The notes beneath the pieces are model-generated. The model did no database searches. It saw only the letters and a list, made by a program, of their open reading frames with translations, and was not told the DNA's origin. Position numbers and translations under genes: made by a program. From CAWBCI01 sp963787195 (GTDB lineage Bacteria > Bacteroidota > Bacteroidia > Bacteroidales > JAGOPY01): a stretch of 64,000 bases of DNA. This document shows, in pieces, positions 26,005 through 35,401 of this stretch. Position 1 is the stretch's first letter, and every line of letters begins with the position of its first letter. Location: contig CAWBCI010000006.1 of the NCBI GenBank assembly GCA_963787195.1, forward strand, positions 1 through 64,000, given 5' to 3'.

Positions 26005-29000
26005 CTTTTAATTTCGACAGATTCGTATCCTTCAATAATATCACCTTCTTTGATATCATTGAAATTCTCAATGTTGAGACCGCATTCATAACCTGCAACT
26101 ACTTCTTTAACATCATCCTTAAAGCGTTTTAATGAGCCGAGTTTACCGGTATGAACGACTATCCCGTCGCGAATGATACGGATCCTCGTGTTACGGGTAA
26201 CTTTCCCATCCAGGACATAACATCCGGCGATAGTTCCAACCTTTGTGATCTTGAATACTTCCCGTACTTCGATATTGCAGGTGATCTTTTCTTCATATTG
26301 CGGAGAAAGCATGCCTTCGATAGCCGACTTGATTTCTTCAATGGCCTGGTATATAATTGAATAGAGCCGTATGTCAATCTGTTCAGCTTCAGCCAGTTTC
26401 CGGGCGCCTACTGAAGGCCTGACCTGGAATCCGATAATAATCGCGTTGGAAGCAGAAGCCAGCAATACATCCGATTCGGTCACCTGTCCGACTGATTTAT
26501 GGATCACGTTCACCTGGACTTCATCTTTGGAAAGTTTCAGGAGGGAGTCTGAAAGGGCTTCCACACTTCCGTCAACGTCACCTTTCACGATCAGGTTCAA
26601 TTCCTTGAAGTCACCGATGGCAATTCGCCTTCCGATTTCGTCCAGAGTAATATGTTTCTGGGAACGGATGCCTTGTTCGCGTTGAAGTTGTAAGCGCTTA
26701 TTCGCGATATTTTTGGCTTCCCTCTCATCCTTCATAACATTAAATTTGTCACCTGCCTGGGGGGCTCCGTCCAGACCCAGCAGAAGAACCGGTACAGAAG
26801 GACCGGCTTCGGTAATTTTCTGGTTCCTTTCGTTATACATGGCTTTGACTTTTCCATGATGGGCTCCGGCCAGTACAATATCACCAATATGCAGAGATCC
26901 GTTCTGGACCAGTACTTTGGCTACATATCCCCGGCCTTTGTCAAGCGAGGATTCGATAACGGTTCCAAGTGCAAGATGATCCGGATTTGCCTTTAATTCA
27001 AGCATTTCGGCTTCAAGCAATACTTTTTCCAGGAGTTGATCTACATTCAGTCCGCCTTTGGCGGAAATTTCCTGTGACTGAAAGTTTCCACCCCAATCTT
27101 CAACCAGGATATTCATCTTGGAAAGTTGTTCCTTGATCCTTTCAGGATTTGCATTGGCTTTATCGATTTTGTTGATGGCAAAAACGAGGGGCACGCCTGC
27201 GGCCTGTGCGTGGTTGATAGCTTCAACAGTCTGCGGCATCACATTATCATCAGCCGCTATCACGATGATGGCAACGTCGGTTATTTTAGCTCCCCTGGCA
27301 CGCATGGCGGTGAAAGCCTCATGACCGGGAGTGTCGAGGAAGGTGATCCTCTTGCCGTTTTCCAGCTGAACTTCATAAGCTCCGATATGCTGTGTAATAC
27401 CGCCGGCTTCACCGGCGACAACATTGGCATTCCTGATATAATCCAGAAGTTTGGTTTTCCCGTGGTCAACATGTCCCATGACAGTAACAATAGGAGCACG
27501 ATTTACATAATCTTCTTCCTCATCTTCTTCCTGGGCAAAATCAATGGCTTCCTGCACGTCAACGCTAACGAATTCAACCTTATAACCAAATTCTTCAGCT
27601 ACAAGTGTAAGCGATTCCGCATCCAGCCTCTGGTTGATCGATACGAACATACCCAGTTGCATGAAGGTTTGGATCACGTTGATAACCGGAACGTTCATCA
27701 TATTAGCCATCTCATTGACCGTTACAAACTCTGTAACTTTCAGTATCTTCTTATCTTCCTCAGCTTTCTGGCGTTCCTCTTCTATATGCTGGCTAACAGC
27801 TTCGCGTTTTAGCTTACGGTATTTTGAGGTCTTGGATTTTCCTGTCGGGGCAAGCCTGGCAAGAGTTTCCTTAATCTGTTTCTGAATTTCTTCTTCCGTA
27901 ACTTCAGGTTTGTCGGCTTCCCGTTTTTTCGCCCTGCCTTTGAATTTATTTTCTTTTACCTGTTTGACAAATTCTTCAGTCTTGAATTTATCATTCTTAA
28001 TTCGTTTGCGTTTCTTCTTTTTAACCTGAACCTTTTCATCTTTGGAAGAAGCCACCGGTTTCTTTTCACCTCTTTTATGTTCAACCGGTAATTCAATTTT
28101 ATCCAGAATTTTGGGGCCATCCAGTTTTTGGAAACGGGTGGGTAAAAAGTTGGAAGCCCTTAGGGGTTTATCTGTCTTCTTCTCTTCTTCAGGCTCTTCT
28201 TTCTTTTCCTCCGGTATTTCAGGTGTTTTCTCCAGGACTTTTTCTTCCTTCACCGGAGGTTTTTCTTCCTCTTTCGGGGCAGGTGTTTCAGCTACCGGCT
28301 CTTCGACGGGCTTGACAGGTGTTTCTGTTTCTGCAGGTTTTTCTTTTCCTTTTTTCCTGGCGGCTGATTCCTTGGCTTTTTCTTCTTTGCTCTTACGGCC
28401 TGGCTTGGTCTTGAGGTTAAGTGAATCAAGATCTATCATGCCCAAAACCTTTAAAGAACCATCTTTAACTTCTTCTACCGGCTCTTCAGATGTTGTTTCA
28501 GTGGCTTCAGTTTTTTCCTCTTCTTTTGTTTCAGAAACAATTTCAGGTTTAGGAGTCTCGGGCTTTTCTTCCGGTTTTTCTACCTCTGCAGGAGGTACCG
28601 CTTTGACTTTTTCAGCTTGCGGTTTAATTTCTTCCTTAAACTCTTCTTTAACTTCTTCCTTCTTCTCTTCCTTCTTTTCTGCTTTTTTCTCTGTCTTTTT
28701 CTCCTTGGCCGGACGGTGGTCTTCCGGGTAATTTACCGTCGATCCTTTTATAAAGAGTTCTTGCTGTTCAGGTTCGGCTTCTTCAATTTCTGTTGGGACT
28801 GTTTGATTATCAATTGTTACAGTTTCATGTTTTGCAAACGACAGGCCGATCTTTTTGGATTCTTCCTTGACATGCATATCAGATTGATATTCCTTCACCA
28901 GTATATTGTAAATCTCGGAAGTGATTTTCGTATTCGGGTTTTCCTCGATCACAATACCTTTCTTATGAAGGAATTCCACGATGGTGGAAATACCGACGTT

Positions 29001-29051
29001 GAGTTCAGCGGCTGCTTTTTTTAATCTTGTCGGTTTCTGCGTTTCGCTCAT
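25995..29051 (-). CDS. infB: Translation initiation factor IF-2
   Basis: The 1018-residue GTPase brings fMet-tRNA to the 30S subunit. The N-terminal IF2_N helix (about 8-55) is followed by a long low-complexity stretch (about 95-330) dominated by Glu, Lys and Pro, then a basic segment (RKKKRKRIKNDKFK-like, about 335-390). The G domain starts near 515 with VTVMGHVDHGKT and DTPGHEAF, followed by domains II, III and the fMet-tRNA-binding C-terminal domain. It is the last gene of the rimP-nusA-infB set, 54 bp after nusA, and has its own candidate promoter at 29092-29126. Confidence 0.97.
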   Translation of the reverse strand: MSETQKPTRLKKAAAELNVGISTIVEFLHKKGIVIEENPNTKITSEIYNILVKEYQSDMHVKEESKKIGLSFAKHETVTIDNQTVPTEIEEAEPEQQELFIKGSTVNYPEDHRPAKEKKTEKKAEKKEEKKEEVKEEFKEEIKPQAEKVKAVPPAEVEKPEEKPETPKPEIVSETKEEEKTEATETTSEEPVEEVKDGSLKVLGMIDLDSLNLKTKPGRKSKEEKAKESAARKKGKEKPAETETPVKPVEEPVAETPAPKEEEKPPVKEEKVLEKTPEIPEEKKEEPEEEKKTDKPLRASNFLPTRFQKLDGPKILDKIELPVEHKRGEKKPVASSKDEKVQVKKKKRKRIKNDKFKTEEFVKQVKENKFKGRAKKREADKPEVTEEEIQKQIKETLARLAPTGKSKTSKYRKLKREAVSQHIEEERQKAEEDKKILKVTEFVTVNEMANMMNVPVINVIQTFMQLGMFVSINQRLDAESLTLVAEEFGYKVEFVSVDVQEAIDFAQEEDEEEDYVNRAPIVTVMGHVDHGKTKLLDYIRNANVVAGEAGGITQHIGAYEVQLENGKRITFLDTPGHEAFTAMRARGAKITDVAIIVIAADDNVMPQTVEAINHAQAAGVPLVFAINKIDKANANPERIKEQLSKMNILVEDWGGNFQSQEISAKGGLNVDQLLEKVLLEAEMLELKANPDHLALGTVIESSLDKGRGYVAKVLVQNGSLHIGDIVLAGAHHGKVKAMYNERNQKITEAGPSVPVLLLGLDGAPQAGDKFNVMKDEREAKNIANKRLQLQREQGIRSQKHITLDEIGRRIAIGDFKELNLIVKGDVDGSVEALSDSLLKLSKDEVQVNVIHKSVGQVTESDVLLASASNAIIIGFQVRPSVGARKLAEAEQIDIRLYSIIYQAIEEIKSAIEGMLSPQYEEKITCNIEVREVFKITKVGTIAGCYVLDGKVTRNTRIRIIRDGIVVHTGKLGSLKRFKDDVKEVVAGYECGLNIENFNDIKEGDIIEGYESVEIKRKS

Positions 29052-29091
29052 GCCAGGAAATTGTGTATTAATAGCGTTTTAAAAATTTGTG

Positions 29092-29126
29092 CAAAGATAG
29101 TACATTTATTCAAACTCAGCCTTCAA
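29092..29126 (-). promoter_or_regulatory. Candidate internal promoter for infB
   Basis: On the minus strand TTG (29126-29124) and TATCTTTG (29099-29092) stand about 27 bp apart, as in the Bacteroidota -33/-7 pattern, 41 bp before the infB start codon. The -33 part lies inside the end of nusA. Confidence 0.45.
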
Positions 29127-30341
29127 TATGCGAATAACCTCCTTGATAGTCTCTTCTTCCAGATCGGTTCTTTTCACTAATTCTTTTACTTCAAGTTCGA
29201 GTACACTCTTGGCAGTATCACAACCGATGGCCTTTAATTCGTCGATGATCCATTGATCGATTTCATCGGAGAATTCCTGAAGGTCGACATCTTCCGAATC
29301 AATGTCTGCATCCCTGTATACATCAATTTCATAACCTGTCAGCTTTCCGGCAAGTTTGATATTAAAGCCTCCTTTCCCGATGGCCAGGGAAACCTGGTCG
29401 GGTTTCATATATACTTCGGCTTTTTTGTTAGCGTCGTCAAGGTGGATAGAACTGATCTTTGCCGGACTCAAGGCCCTTTGAATGAACAAAGTCGGATTGC
29501 TGGTGAAATTGATTACATCAATGTTTTCATTTTTCAGTTCCCTTACTATACCATGGATGCGTGAACCTTTCATACCTACACAGGCTCCGACAGGATCAAT
29601 ACGGTCATCATATGATTCCACCGCGATTTTGGCCCTTTCTCCAGGAACCCTCACAATTTTCCGGATAGTAATCAGCCCGTCGTATACTTCGGGAACTTCT
29701 GATTCAAATAGCCTTTCAAGGAAGACTGGGGAGGTCCTGGACAATATGATCTGGGGAGTACTGTTCCTCATTTCAACCCTTGATACGACCGCCCGGATTG
29801 TATCCCCTTTACGGTAAAAGTCGGAAGGGATTTGTTCGGATTTGGGAAGGGTAAGTTCAATGCCTTCATCATCCAGCACAAGAATCTCCTTTTTCCAGAC
29901 CTGGTATACTTCGCCGGTGATGATCTCACCTACCTTTTCTTTATACTTTTTGTAAACATTATCTTTTTCATATTCCTGTATCTTCGACATGAGGTTCTGC
30001 CTGATGGTCAGTATTTCCCTTCTGCCGAAATCGGCCAGTTTAAGTTCTTCTGATACTTCTTCACCCACTTCAAAATCGGGTTCAATCTTGATGGCATCCG
30101 AAAATGCAATCTGGGTATTTTCATCCTCTATAGCCCCATCTTCAACGATTTCCCTGTTACGCCAGATCTCAAGGTCTCCCTTGTCAATATTCACGATGAT
30201 ATCGAAATTTTCATCCGAACCATATTTCCTGGCCAGCATATGCCTGAAAACATCTTCCAGGATACGCATCATGGTTTCCCGGTCAATATTCTTGAATTCT
30301 TTAAATTCCGAAAAGGTTTCAACTAAATTAATGTGATCCAT
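29106..30341 (-). CDS. nusA: Transcription termination/antitermination factor NusA
   Basis: The 411-residue RNA polymerase-binding protein has the N-terminal domain (about 1-130), S1 domain (about 135-200, GEIITGEVYQVWKKEI), and two KH domains (about 205-345, with DPVGACVGMKGSRIHGI and SLAIGKGGFNIKLA). A short acidic C-terminal helical part ends at 411, without the second acidic repeat found in E. coli NusA. It follows rimP by 27 bp and precedes infB. Confidence 0.96.
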   Translation of the reverse strand: MDHINLVETFSEFKEFKNIDRETMMRILEDVFRHMLARKYGSDENFDIIVNIDKGDLEIWRNREIVEDGAIEDENTQIAFSDAIKIEPDFEVGEEVSEELKLADFGRREILTIRQNLMSKIQEYEKDNVYKKYKEKVGEIITGEVYQVWKKEILVLDDEGIELTLPKSEQIPSDFYRKGDTIRAVVSRVEMRNSTPQIILSRTSPVFLERLFESEVPEVYDGLITIRKIVRVPGERAKIAVESYDDRIDPVGACVGMKGSRIHGIVRELKNENIDVINFTSNPTLFIQRALSPAKISSIHLDDANKKAEVYMKPDQVSLAIGKGGFNIKLAGKLTGYEIDVYRDADIDSEDVDLQEFSDEIDQWIIDELKAIGCDTAKSVLELEVKELVKRTDLEEETIKEVIRILKAEFE

Positions 30342-30368
30342 CGTTTTATATTTGTATGATTAATATTA

Positions 30369-30821
30369 TTATTTAAATGAGATTATAACTTTTGTTTCAA
30401 GGATTTCATCAAAACGGATGAAAATACTCTCGACGACTACTTTTTTATTCTTTTTCACCGGATCAGGAAGTATTTTGATATTATCTTCATTTACTTCTTC
30501 CAGCTTGCCCGTTAGAGTTCTTCCTTCCGTGAGTTTCATATTAAGTGACCGGCCCACGTTTTTAACATATTGCCTGCGAAATTTAAGGGGCTGATCAATC
30601 CCGGGAGAGGAAACATTCAGCTCAAAATCTTCTTCTTCCCGGTCAAAGCTTGATTCAATAAACCTTGAAAGGCTCACACAATCGTCAATCGTAACACCCT
30701 TGTCACCATCAATGTACACAAGGATCTTATTCCCGGGCTTAATTATGGCTTCCACCAGGTATTGTGTAGTGCCTTGCAGATGCTCAGCTACCAGTCTCTC
30801 TATCTCTTTTAATTGAATCAT
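30369..30821 (-). CDS. rimP: Ribosome maturation factor RimP
   Basis: The 150-residue protein assists 30S subunit assembly. The N-terminal domain has DGDKGVTIDDCVSLSRFIE and the ELNVSSPGIDQPLKF signature. The C-terminal SH3-like domain is present. It is the first protein gene of the rimP-nusA-infB operon and lies 59 bp after a tRNA gene with a hairpin in the spacer. Confidence 0.95.
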   Translation of the reverse strand: MIQLKEIERLVAEHLQGTTQYLVEAIIKPGNKILVYIDGDKGVTIDDCVSLSRFIESSFDREEEDFELNVSSPGIDQPLKFRRQYVKNVGRSLNMKLTEGRTLTGKLEEVNEDNIKILPDPVKKNKKVVVESIFIRFDEILETKVIISFK

Positions 30822-30840
30822 AACTTAAATACAACAAAAT

Positions 30841-30858
30841 AGGGGACCAATGTCCCCT
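30841..30858 (-). terminator. Hairpin between tRNA-Gln and rimP
   Basis: AGGGGAC (30841-30847) pairs perfectly with GTCCCCT (30852-30858) around a 4-nt loop and is followed on the minus strand by ATTTTGTTGT. It could end the tRNA transcript or act as an attenuator for rimP-nusA-infB, since no separate promoter is visible before rimP. Confidence 0.6.
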
Positions 30859-30880
30859 CTCCTTTATTCTTTTATTTTAG

Positions 30881-30953
30881 TTGTCCGACCAGGGCTCGAA
30901 CCTGGACTCTTCTGAACCAAAATCAGACGTGTTGCCAATTACACCATCGGACA
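30881..30953 (-). tRNA. tRNA-Gln (anticodon TTG)
   Basis: The minus strand folds into a complete 73-nt cloverleaf without encoded CCA. The acceptor stem is TGTCCGA/TCGGACA, the anticodon stem TCTGA/TCAGA holds the loop TTTTGGT with anticodon TTG, and the T arm contains GGTTCGAGCC. It lies upstream of rimP on the same strand with a TATTTTTG -7 box 26 bp before its 5' end. Confidence 0.95.
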
Positions 30954-30978
30954 AACTTTGATTCCCCAAAAGGGATTG

Positions 30979-30986
30979 CAAAAATA
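30979..30986 (-). promoter_or_regulatory. -7 box (TATTTTTG) for tRNA-Gln
   Basis: TATTTTTG on the minus strand fits TAnnTTTG and would start transcription about 20 nt before the tRNA. Confidence 0.4.
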
Positions 30987-31168
30987 GACATTTTTTATTG
31001 AAATAAAAAAACCGGCATGATTAATTATTTTGTAGTATTTTAGATTCCGGGTAAATCGCCGCAATTACCAGTCCGATAAGGAAAAAACAAGCAAATCTTT
31101 AATAACATGAACATCGTTTGGTCATAAAAATTTATAATTTAGCCGACCAATTAATCAAATATAATCTG

Positions 31169-34100
31169 ATGAAAGAGTATAAAAAGTGGAATAACATACT
31201 TGGATGGGCCATTTTTATCGTGGCTACCAGTGTCTACCTGCTCACACTGGAGCCAACTGCGAGCTGGTGGGATTGCGGGGAGTATATCGCAACTGCCTTT
31301 AAATTACAGGTAGGTCATCCCCCCGGCGCACCAACATTCCAGCTTATCGGACGGTTTTTTTCACTTTTAGCACTGGGTGATACTCAAAATGTGGCCAGGA
31401 TGATCAATTCCATGTCGGCCATTTCCAGCGGTTTGACCATCATGTTCCTGTTCTGGACCATCACTATGTTTGCAAAAAAAATAGTGCAACGTACAGGCGA
31501 GATAAGCAGGGGCAAAATGCTGGCAATTTTTGGCAGCGGTATAGTTGGAGCCATGGCTTATACATTTTCGGATTCATTCTGGTTTTCAGCCGTTGAGGGG
31601 GAAGTTTATGCAATGTCATCCCTGTTTACAGCCGTCACCTTCTGGGCTATCTTAAAATGGGACAGCGTTGCTGATGAGAAACATTCATTGCGATGGATTA
31701 TTTTCATCACATTTATAATAGGGGTTTCGATAGGAGTGCATCTGCTAAGCCTGCTCTCTATTCCAGCCATTACCTATATATATTACTTCCGGAAATACAA
31801 AGTTACCCGTAATGGATTTTTTCTGGTGGGCATACTATCGATCGTGATACTTGCAATAGTAATGTATGTGATTATTCCTGAAATTGTCAATCTTGCCGGG
31901 ATCTTCGAACTTTTCTTTGTGAATACGATTGGCTTGCCGTTCAATTCCGGAACCATTATTTACTTTATACTTCTGCTTGGTGGAATCTTCTGGGCACATC
32001 GATATACTGTCAGAAAACATAAACCTGTGTTGAATGCTGTAATCCTGGGGCTGATTTTCCTGCTCATTGGCTACTCCTCTTTTTTCATGCTGATTATCCG
32101 TGCCAATGCAAATACCCCAATCAATGAGAATGATCCCCAGGATGCTATCTCCCTTCTGTCGTACCTGAACCGGGAACAGTACGGAACCTATCCGATTTTT
32201 TACGGACCCTATTATAATGCCCCGGTTGTAGGTTATGAAGACGGAACTCCTGTTTATGTGAAAGATACAAAAAAAGGAAAATATGTCATTACGGATGACA
32301 AGAAAGAAACTGAAGCAGTTTATGATTCACGTTTCGAAACTATATTTCCCAGGATGTGGAGCAACCAGAAATCTTCTCACATCCAATATTATAAGGAATA
32401 TGGTCATATTACCGGAAAACCCATTACCGTTACCAAACCGGATGGTTCTACCGAAACCCGCTATTGTCCGACTTTCGGGGAAAACCTCCGCTTTTTCTTT
32501 TCCTATCAGGTCGGTTTTATGTACCTGAGATATTTTATGTGGAATTTTGTCGGCAGACAGAATAATATTGAAAGCCAGGGAGAAATTGAGGACGGTAACT
32601 GGATCAGCGGAATCAATTTTATAGATAAGATCAGGCTGGGGGACCAATCAGATTTACCCATCAGCGCTAAAAACCCGGCTCATAATAAATTTTATTTCCT
32701 GCCATTATTACTGGGACTCATAGGATTCTTTTTCCAGTTGAATTCAAGTAAAAGGGACACCTGGGTTGTGACTCTGCTATTTTTGATGACGGGTCTCGCC
32801 ATTGTAATTTATCTTAACCAATATCCAATGCAACCCAGGGAAAGGGATTATGCCTATGCCGGTTCTTTCTATGCATTTGCAATATGGATTGGCCTGGGTG
32901 TATTGGCTATCTTTGAATCTCTCAGAAAATATATTCATAACAAAGATGCCGCAATTGCGGTGGGAGTTACAATTTTGACATTTGGTCTGGTTCCGGGTAT
33001 CATGGGGCAACAGGGGTGGGACGACCATAACCGGGCAGGAAAGTACGCGACCAGGGACTTTGCCTTTAATTATCTGAAAGGCTGTGATAAAAATTCAGTC
33101 CTTATAACTTATGGGGATAATGACACATTCCCTTTGTGGTATGCACAGGAGGTGGAAGGCTACCATACCGATGTCAGGGTACTGAACCATATGCTGGCTT
33201 CCGGCTACTGGTATGCACAGCAAATGTTCAATAAAGTTTATGATTCCGATCCATTGCCATTGACTTTATCCTATGATCAATATGAAAATGGCGTAAACAA
33301 TTATATTCCAATAATTCAACACCCTTCTCTTGAAGGAGAATATACAGAGTTGAAGGACCTGATCAATTTTGTTGCCAGCGATGATCCGAGGACCATGTAC
33401 CAGATTCGCCCCGATCAGAGTATAAACTATTTTCCAACCAGGAAAATCAGGCTCACTGTTGACTCGGCCAAATGCGTTGAGAACGGGATAGTCCCCGTGG
33501 AACTGGCCGACCAGATAGTCCCTTATATTGATTGGACTATCTCGCAGAAGACCCTCTATAAAAATGATCTTCTTGTCCTGGATTTCCTGGCTACCAACGA
33601 CTGGTCAAGGGCCCTTTATACTGCCAATCCTTCCAGCCTTTCAGGCTTCCTGGATGTAGACCAGTACTTTCACCAGCAGGGCATGGTTTACAAATTTATG
33701 CCGGTCAAGGCGAAAAATTATTATAAGGGCGTCGGGGGAGTTGATCCGCAAAAAACTTATGATTTGTTCATTCATACCGACTGGGGAAACCTGAATGATC
33801 CGAAAGTCACTGTTGACCGCGAGAGCTATCGTAATACCAGACTTCCGAAGCAGAATTACCTGAGAGCGGCCCAAACTTTCTTGCAGGAGGGTGACACAAT
33901 TAAAGCCGTGCAGTTAATGGATACCTGCCAATACTATTTCCCCGACAATAAAATTACTTATGATATGATGATGATGCCCTTCGCCGAACTGTACTATGAG
34001 GCGAATGCCACTGTAAAAGCTAACCTGTTGACCAATCGCCTGATTGATATTTATGCGGATGACCTGAGATATTATTTCTCCCTCAGGCCTGATCTTTCAC

Positions 34101-34237
34101 AGGTATATTATAAACAGGATGAGCAAAGAGCCTTGTATATCATCAATCACATGGGTCAGTTGAGTCGCACCTACGGTCAGGAAGATATAGCAAAACGCGC
34201 GGATGAAATAGTGAATACCTATTCGATAAATCCCTGA
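31169..34237 (+). CDS. DUF2723 polytopic membrane protein (GT-C-like, TMEM260 family)
   Basis: The 1022-residue protein starts best at ATG 31169 (MKEYKKWNNILGW); an upstream in-frame start at 31118 would add 17 residues without support. The first 560 residues hold about a dozen transmembrane helices and the DUF2723 signature, TASWWDCGEYIATAFKLQVG then HPPGAP, in the first loop. This resembles the Asp-Glu loop of GT-C glycosyltransferases. The remaining 460 residues are soluble and end in TPR-like helices. Eukaryotic TMEM260 members are O-mannosyltransferases; the bacterial substrate is not known. It is a single-gene unit with a terminator at 34288. Confidence 0.82.
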   Translation: MKEYKKWNNILGWAIFIVATSVYLLTLEPTASWWDCGEYIATAFKLQVGHPPGAPTFQLIGRFFSLLALGDTQNVARMINSMSAISSGLTIMFLFWTITMFAKKIVQRTGEISRGKMLAIFGSGIVGAMAYTFSDSFWFSAVEGEVYAMSSLFTAVTFWAILKWDSVADEKHSLRWIIFITFIIGVSIGVHLLSLLSIPAITYIYYFRKYKVTRNGFFLVGILSIVILAIVMYVIIPEIVNLAGIFELFFVNTIGLPFNSGTIIYFILLLGGIFWAHRYTVRKHKPVLNAVILGLIFLLIGYSSFFMLIIRANANTPINENDPQDAISLLSYLNREQYGTYPIFYGPYYNAPVVGYEDGTPVYVKDTKKGKYVITDDKKETEAVYDSRFETIFPRMWSNQKSSHIQYYKEYGHITGKPITVTKPDGSTETRYCPTFGENLRFFFSYQVGFMYLRYFMWNFVGRQNNIESQGEIEDGNWISGINFIDKIRLGDQSDLPISAKNPAHNKFYFLPLLLGLIGFFFQLNSSKRDTWVVTLLFLMTGLAIVIYLNQYPMQPRERDYAYAGSFYAFAIWIGLGVLAIFESLRKYIHNKDAAIAVGVTILTFGLVPGIMGQQGWDDHNRAGKYATRDFAFNYLKGCDKNSVLITYGDNDTFPLWYAQEVEGYHTDVRVLNHMLASGYWYAQQMFNKVYDSDPLPLTLSYDQYENGVNNYIPIIQHPSLEGEYTELKDLINFVASDDPRTMYQIRPDQSINYFPTRKIRLTVDSAKCVENGIVPVELADQIVPYIDWTISQKTLYKNDLLVLDFLATNDWSRALYTANPSSLSGFLDVDQYFHQQGMVYKFMPVKAKNYYKGVGGVDPQKTYDLFIHTDWGNLNDPKVTVDRESYRNTRLPKQNYLRAAQTFLQEGDTIKAVQLMDTCQYYFPDNKITYDMMMMPFAELYYEANATVKANLLTNRLIDIYADDLRYYFSLRPDLSQVYYKQDEQRALYIINHMGQLSRTYGQEDIAKRADEIVNTYSINP

Positions 34238-34287
34238 TTTCATTGAAATCAGTTGATTAATTATAAAGAATAAAATATAGAAATGAA

Positions 34288-34317
34288 AACCCTGCCGCAT
34301 ATTGGCAGGGTTTTTTT
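34288..34317 (+). terminator. Intrinsic terminator after the DUF2723 gene
   Basis: AACCCTGCC (34288-34296) pairs with GGCAGGGTT (34304-34312) around a 7-nt loop and is followed by T residues to 34317. Confidence 0.88.
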
Positions 34318-34331
34318 ATCAATGAGACTCA

Positions 34332-34482
34332 AATTTTTCAAGCGAAGCGAAGAAAAATTCTTTAGTCGAATTGTTCCCGATAAGACGAAGTCTTATTCGG
34401 GATCGTATGGTACTAATTGCCGCATCTCTGGAGACGAATAAGGGATATTTCTTTAAGATACCCCGCTGCTTGCTGTGGGGTA
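34332..34482. repeat. Chain of three hairpins, candidate interspersed repeat
   Basis: Three inverted repeats follow each other in a 150-bp non-coding stretch: AATTTTTC/GAAAAATT (34332-34359), TCCCGATAAGAC/GTCTTATTCGGGA (34375-34402, 3-nt loop, one bulge) and TACCCC/GGGGTA (34459-34482). The element contains AAGCGAAGCGAAG. It lies between the DUF2723 terminator and the convergent lgt gene. It has no open frame and looks like a REP/MITE-like element. Confidence 0.5.
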
Positions 34483-34494
34483 GTTCATTTCATC

Positions 34495-35322
34495 TCAATT
34501 CTTTTTTGTGAGCCGGGCCTGTTTTTTTGTGATGAAGTAAATACCTGCAAGGCCTGCGAGGATGAAAGGAATACTCAGCCATTGCCCAAGATCCAAAGCC
34601 ATTCCCCTTTCGAAACCTACCTGGGGTACTTTCAGGAATTCTATGATAAAACGGGCAGTAAATACAAATACAAGGAAAAAACTAATCAGCAAAGCCGGAG
34701 CGGGTTTGCCGTTCTTGTGGTAATAATAATATAAAAGGAAGATGAATATGGCAAGATAAGCCAGGGCTTCATAAATCTCAGTAGGGTGGCGGGGCTGAAG
34801 CGAATCGGCATGTTCCGAAGCCCGTACAAAATAAAAACCCCAGGGCAGACTGGTGACTTTCCCGTAAATTTCTGAATTCATCAGGTTCCCCATCCTGATA
34901 AAGAAGCCTGCAAGGGCTGTTACTACAGCAATCCGGTCAAGTACCCACCAATAGGATAGTTTGGTTTTCCGGTGAAATATATACAAAGCTATTAAAATTC
35001 CCAGGGCAGCCCCATGACTGGCTAAACCTCCCTTCCATACTTCCAGGATCTCCAGAGGGTGCTGCAGGTAATACGAAGGCTCATAAAAAAGGCAGTGCCC
35101 CAGTCTTGCCCCGACTATGGTTGCAATTACCATATAGGTAGTTAGTTTGTCCAATAATTTGACATCTACCTTTTCCTTTTTAAAGAATTTCAACATTATA
35201 TAATAACCTATGGCGAAACCAGTGGCAAACAATAATCCGTACCACCTGATGGCAAAGGAACCGTAATGGAAAATCTCGGGATTTACATCCCAGGTTATAA
35301 AAGCTAATTGCGGATGTTCCAT
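34495..35322 (-). CDS. lgt: Prolipoprotein diacylglyceryl transferase
   Basis: The 275-residue inner-membrane enzyme transfers diacylglycerol from phosphatidylglycerol to the lipobox cysteine of prolipoproteins. Seven hydrophobic helices are visible, with the family motifs HGAALGI, the RMGNLMNSEIYGKVT signature (normally GNFxNxExxG) and the HPTEIYEAL segment. Length is typical. A -7 box lies at 35365-35372, so it has its own promoter. Confidence 0.95.
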   Translation of the reverse strand: MEHPQLAFITWDVNPEIFHYGSFAIRWYGLLFATGFAIGYYIMLKFFKKEKVDVKLLDKLTTYMVIATIVGARLGHCLFYEPSYYLQHPLEILEVWKGGLASHGAALGILIALYIFHRKTKLSYWWVLDRIAVVTALAGFFIRMGNLMNSEIYGKVTSLPWGFYFVRASEHADSLQPRHPTEIYEALAYLAIFIFLLYYYYHKNGKPAPALLISFFLVFVFTARFIIEFLKVPQVGFERGMALDLGQWLSIPFILAGLAGIYFITKKQARLTKKN

Positions 35323-35364
35323 TTTTGATTTTTAAGGAATGATTTATTTTAATTTATGAGGCTG

Positions 35365-35372
35365 CAAAATTA
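35365..35372 (-). promoter_or_regulatory. -7 box (TAATTTTG) for lgt
   Basis: The minus-strand TAATTTTG matches TAnnTTTG 43 bp upstream of the lgt start. Confidence 0.45.
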
Positions 35373-35401
35373 GTAAATTATTCAGCTTAGCATAAGCTCC
35401 A

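Noticed and set aside
28042..28731. Ser/Phe-rich plus-strand frame of 229 codons
   Set aside because: It is the antisense of the Glu/Lys/Pro low-complexity region of infB; no start signals or homology pattern.
27462..29051. Glu/Lys/Pro repeats of infB as a separate repeat element or CRISPR-like array
   Set aside because: They are in frame within IF-2, vary in length and match the usual flexible N-terminal linker of Bacteroidota IF-2.
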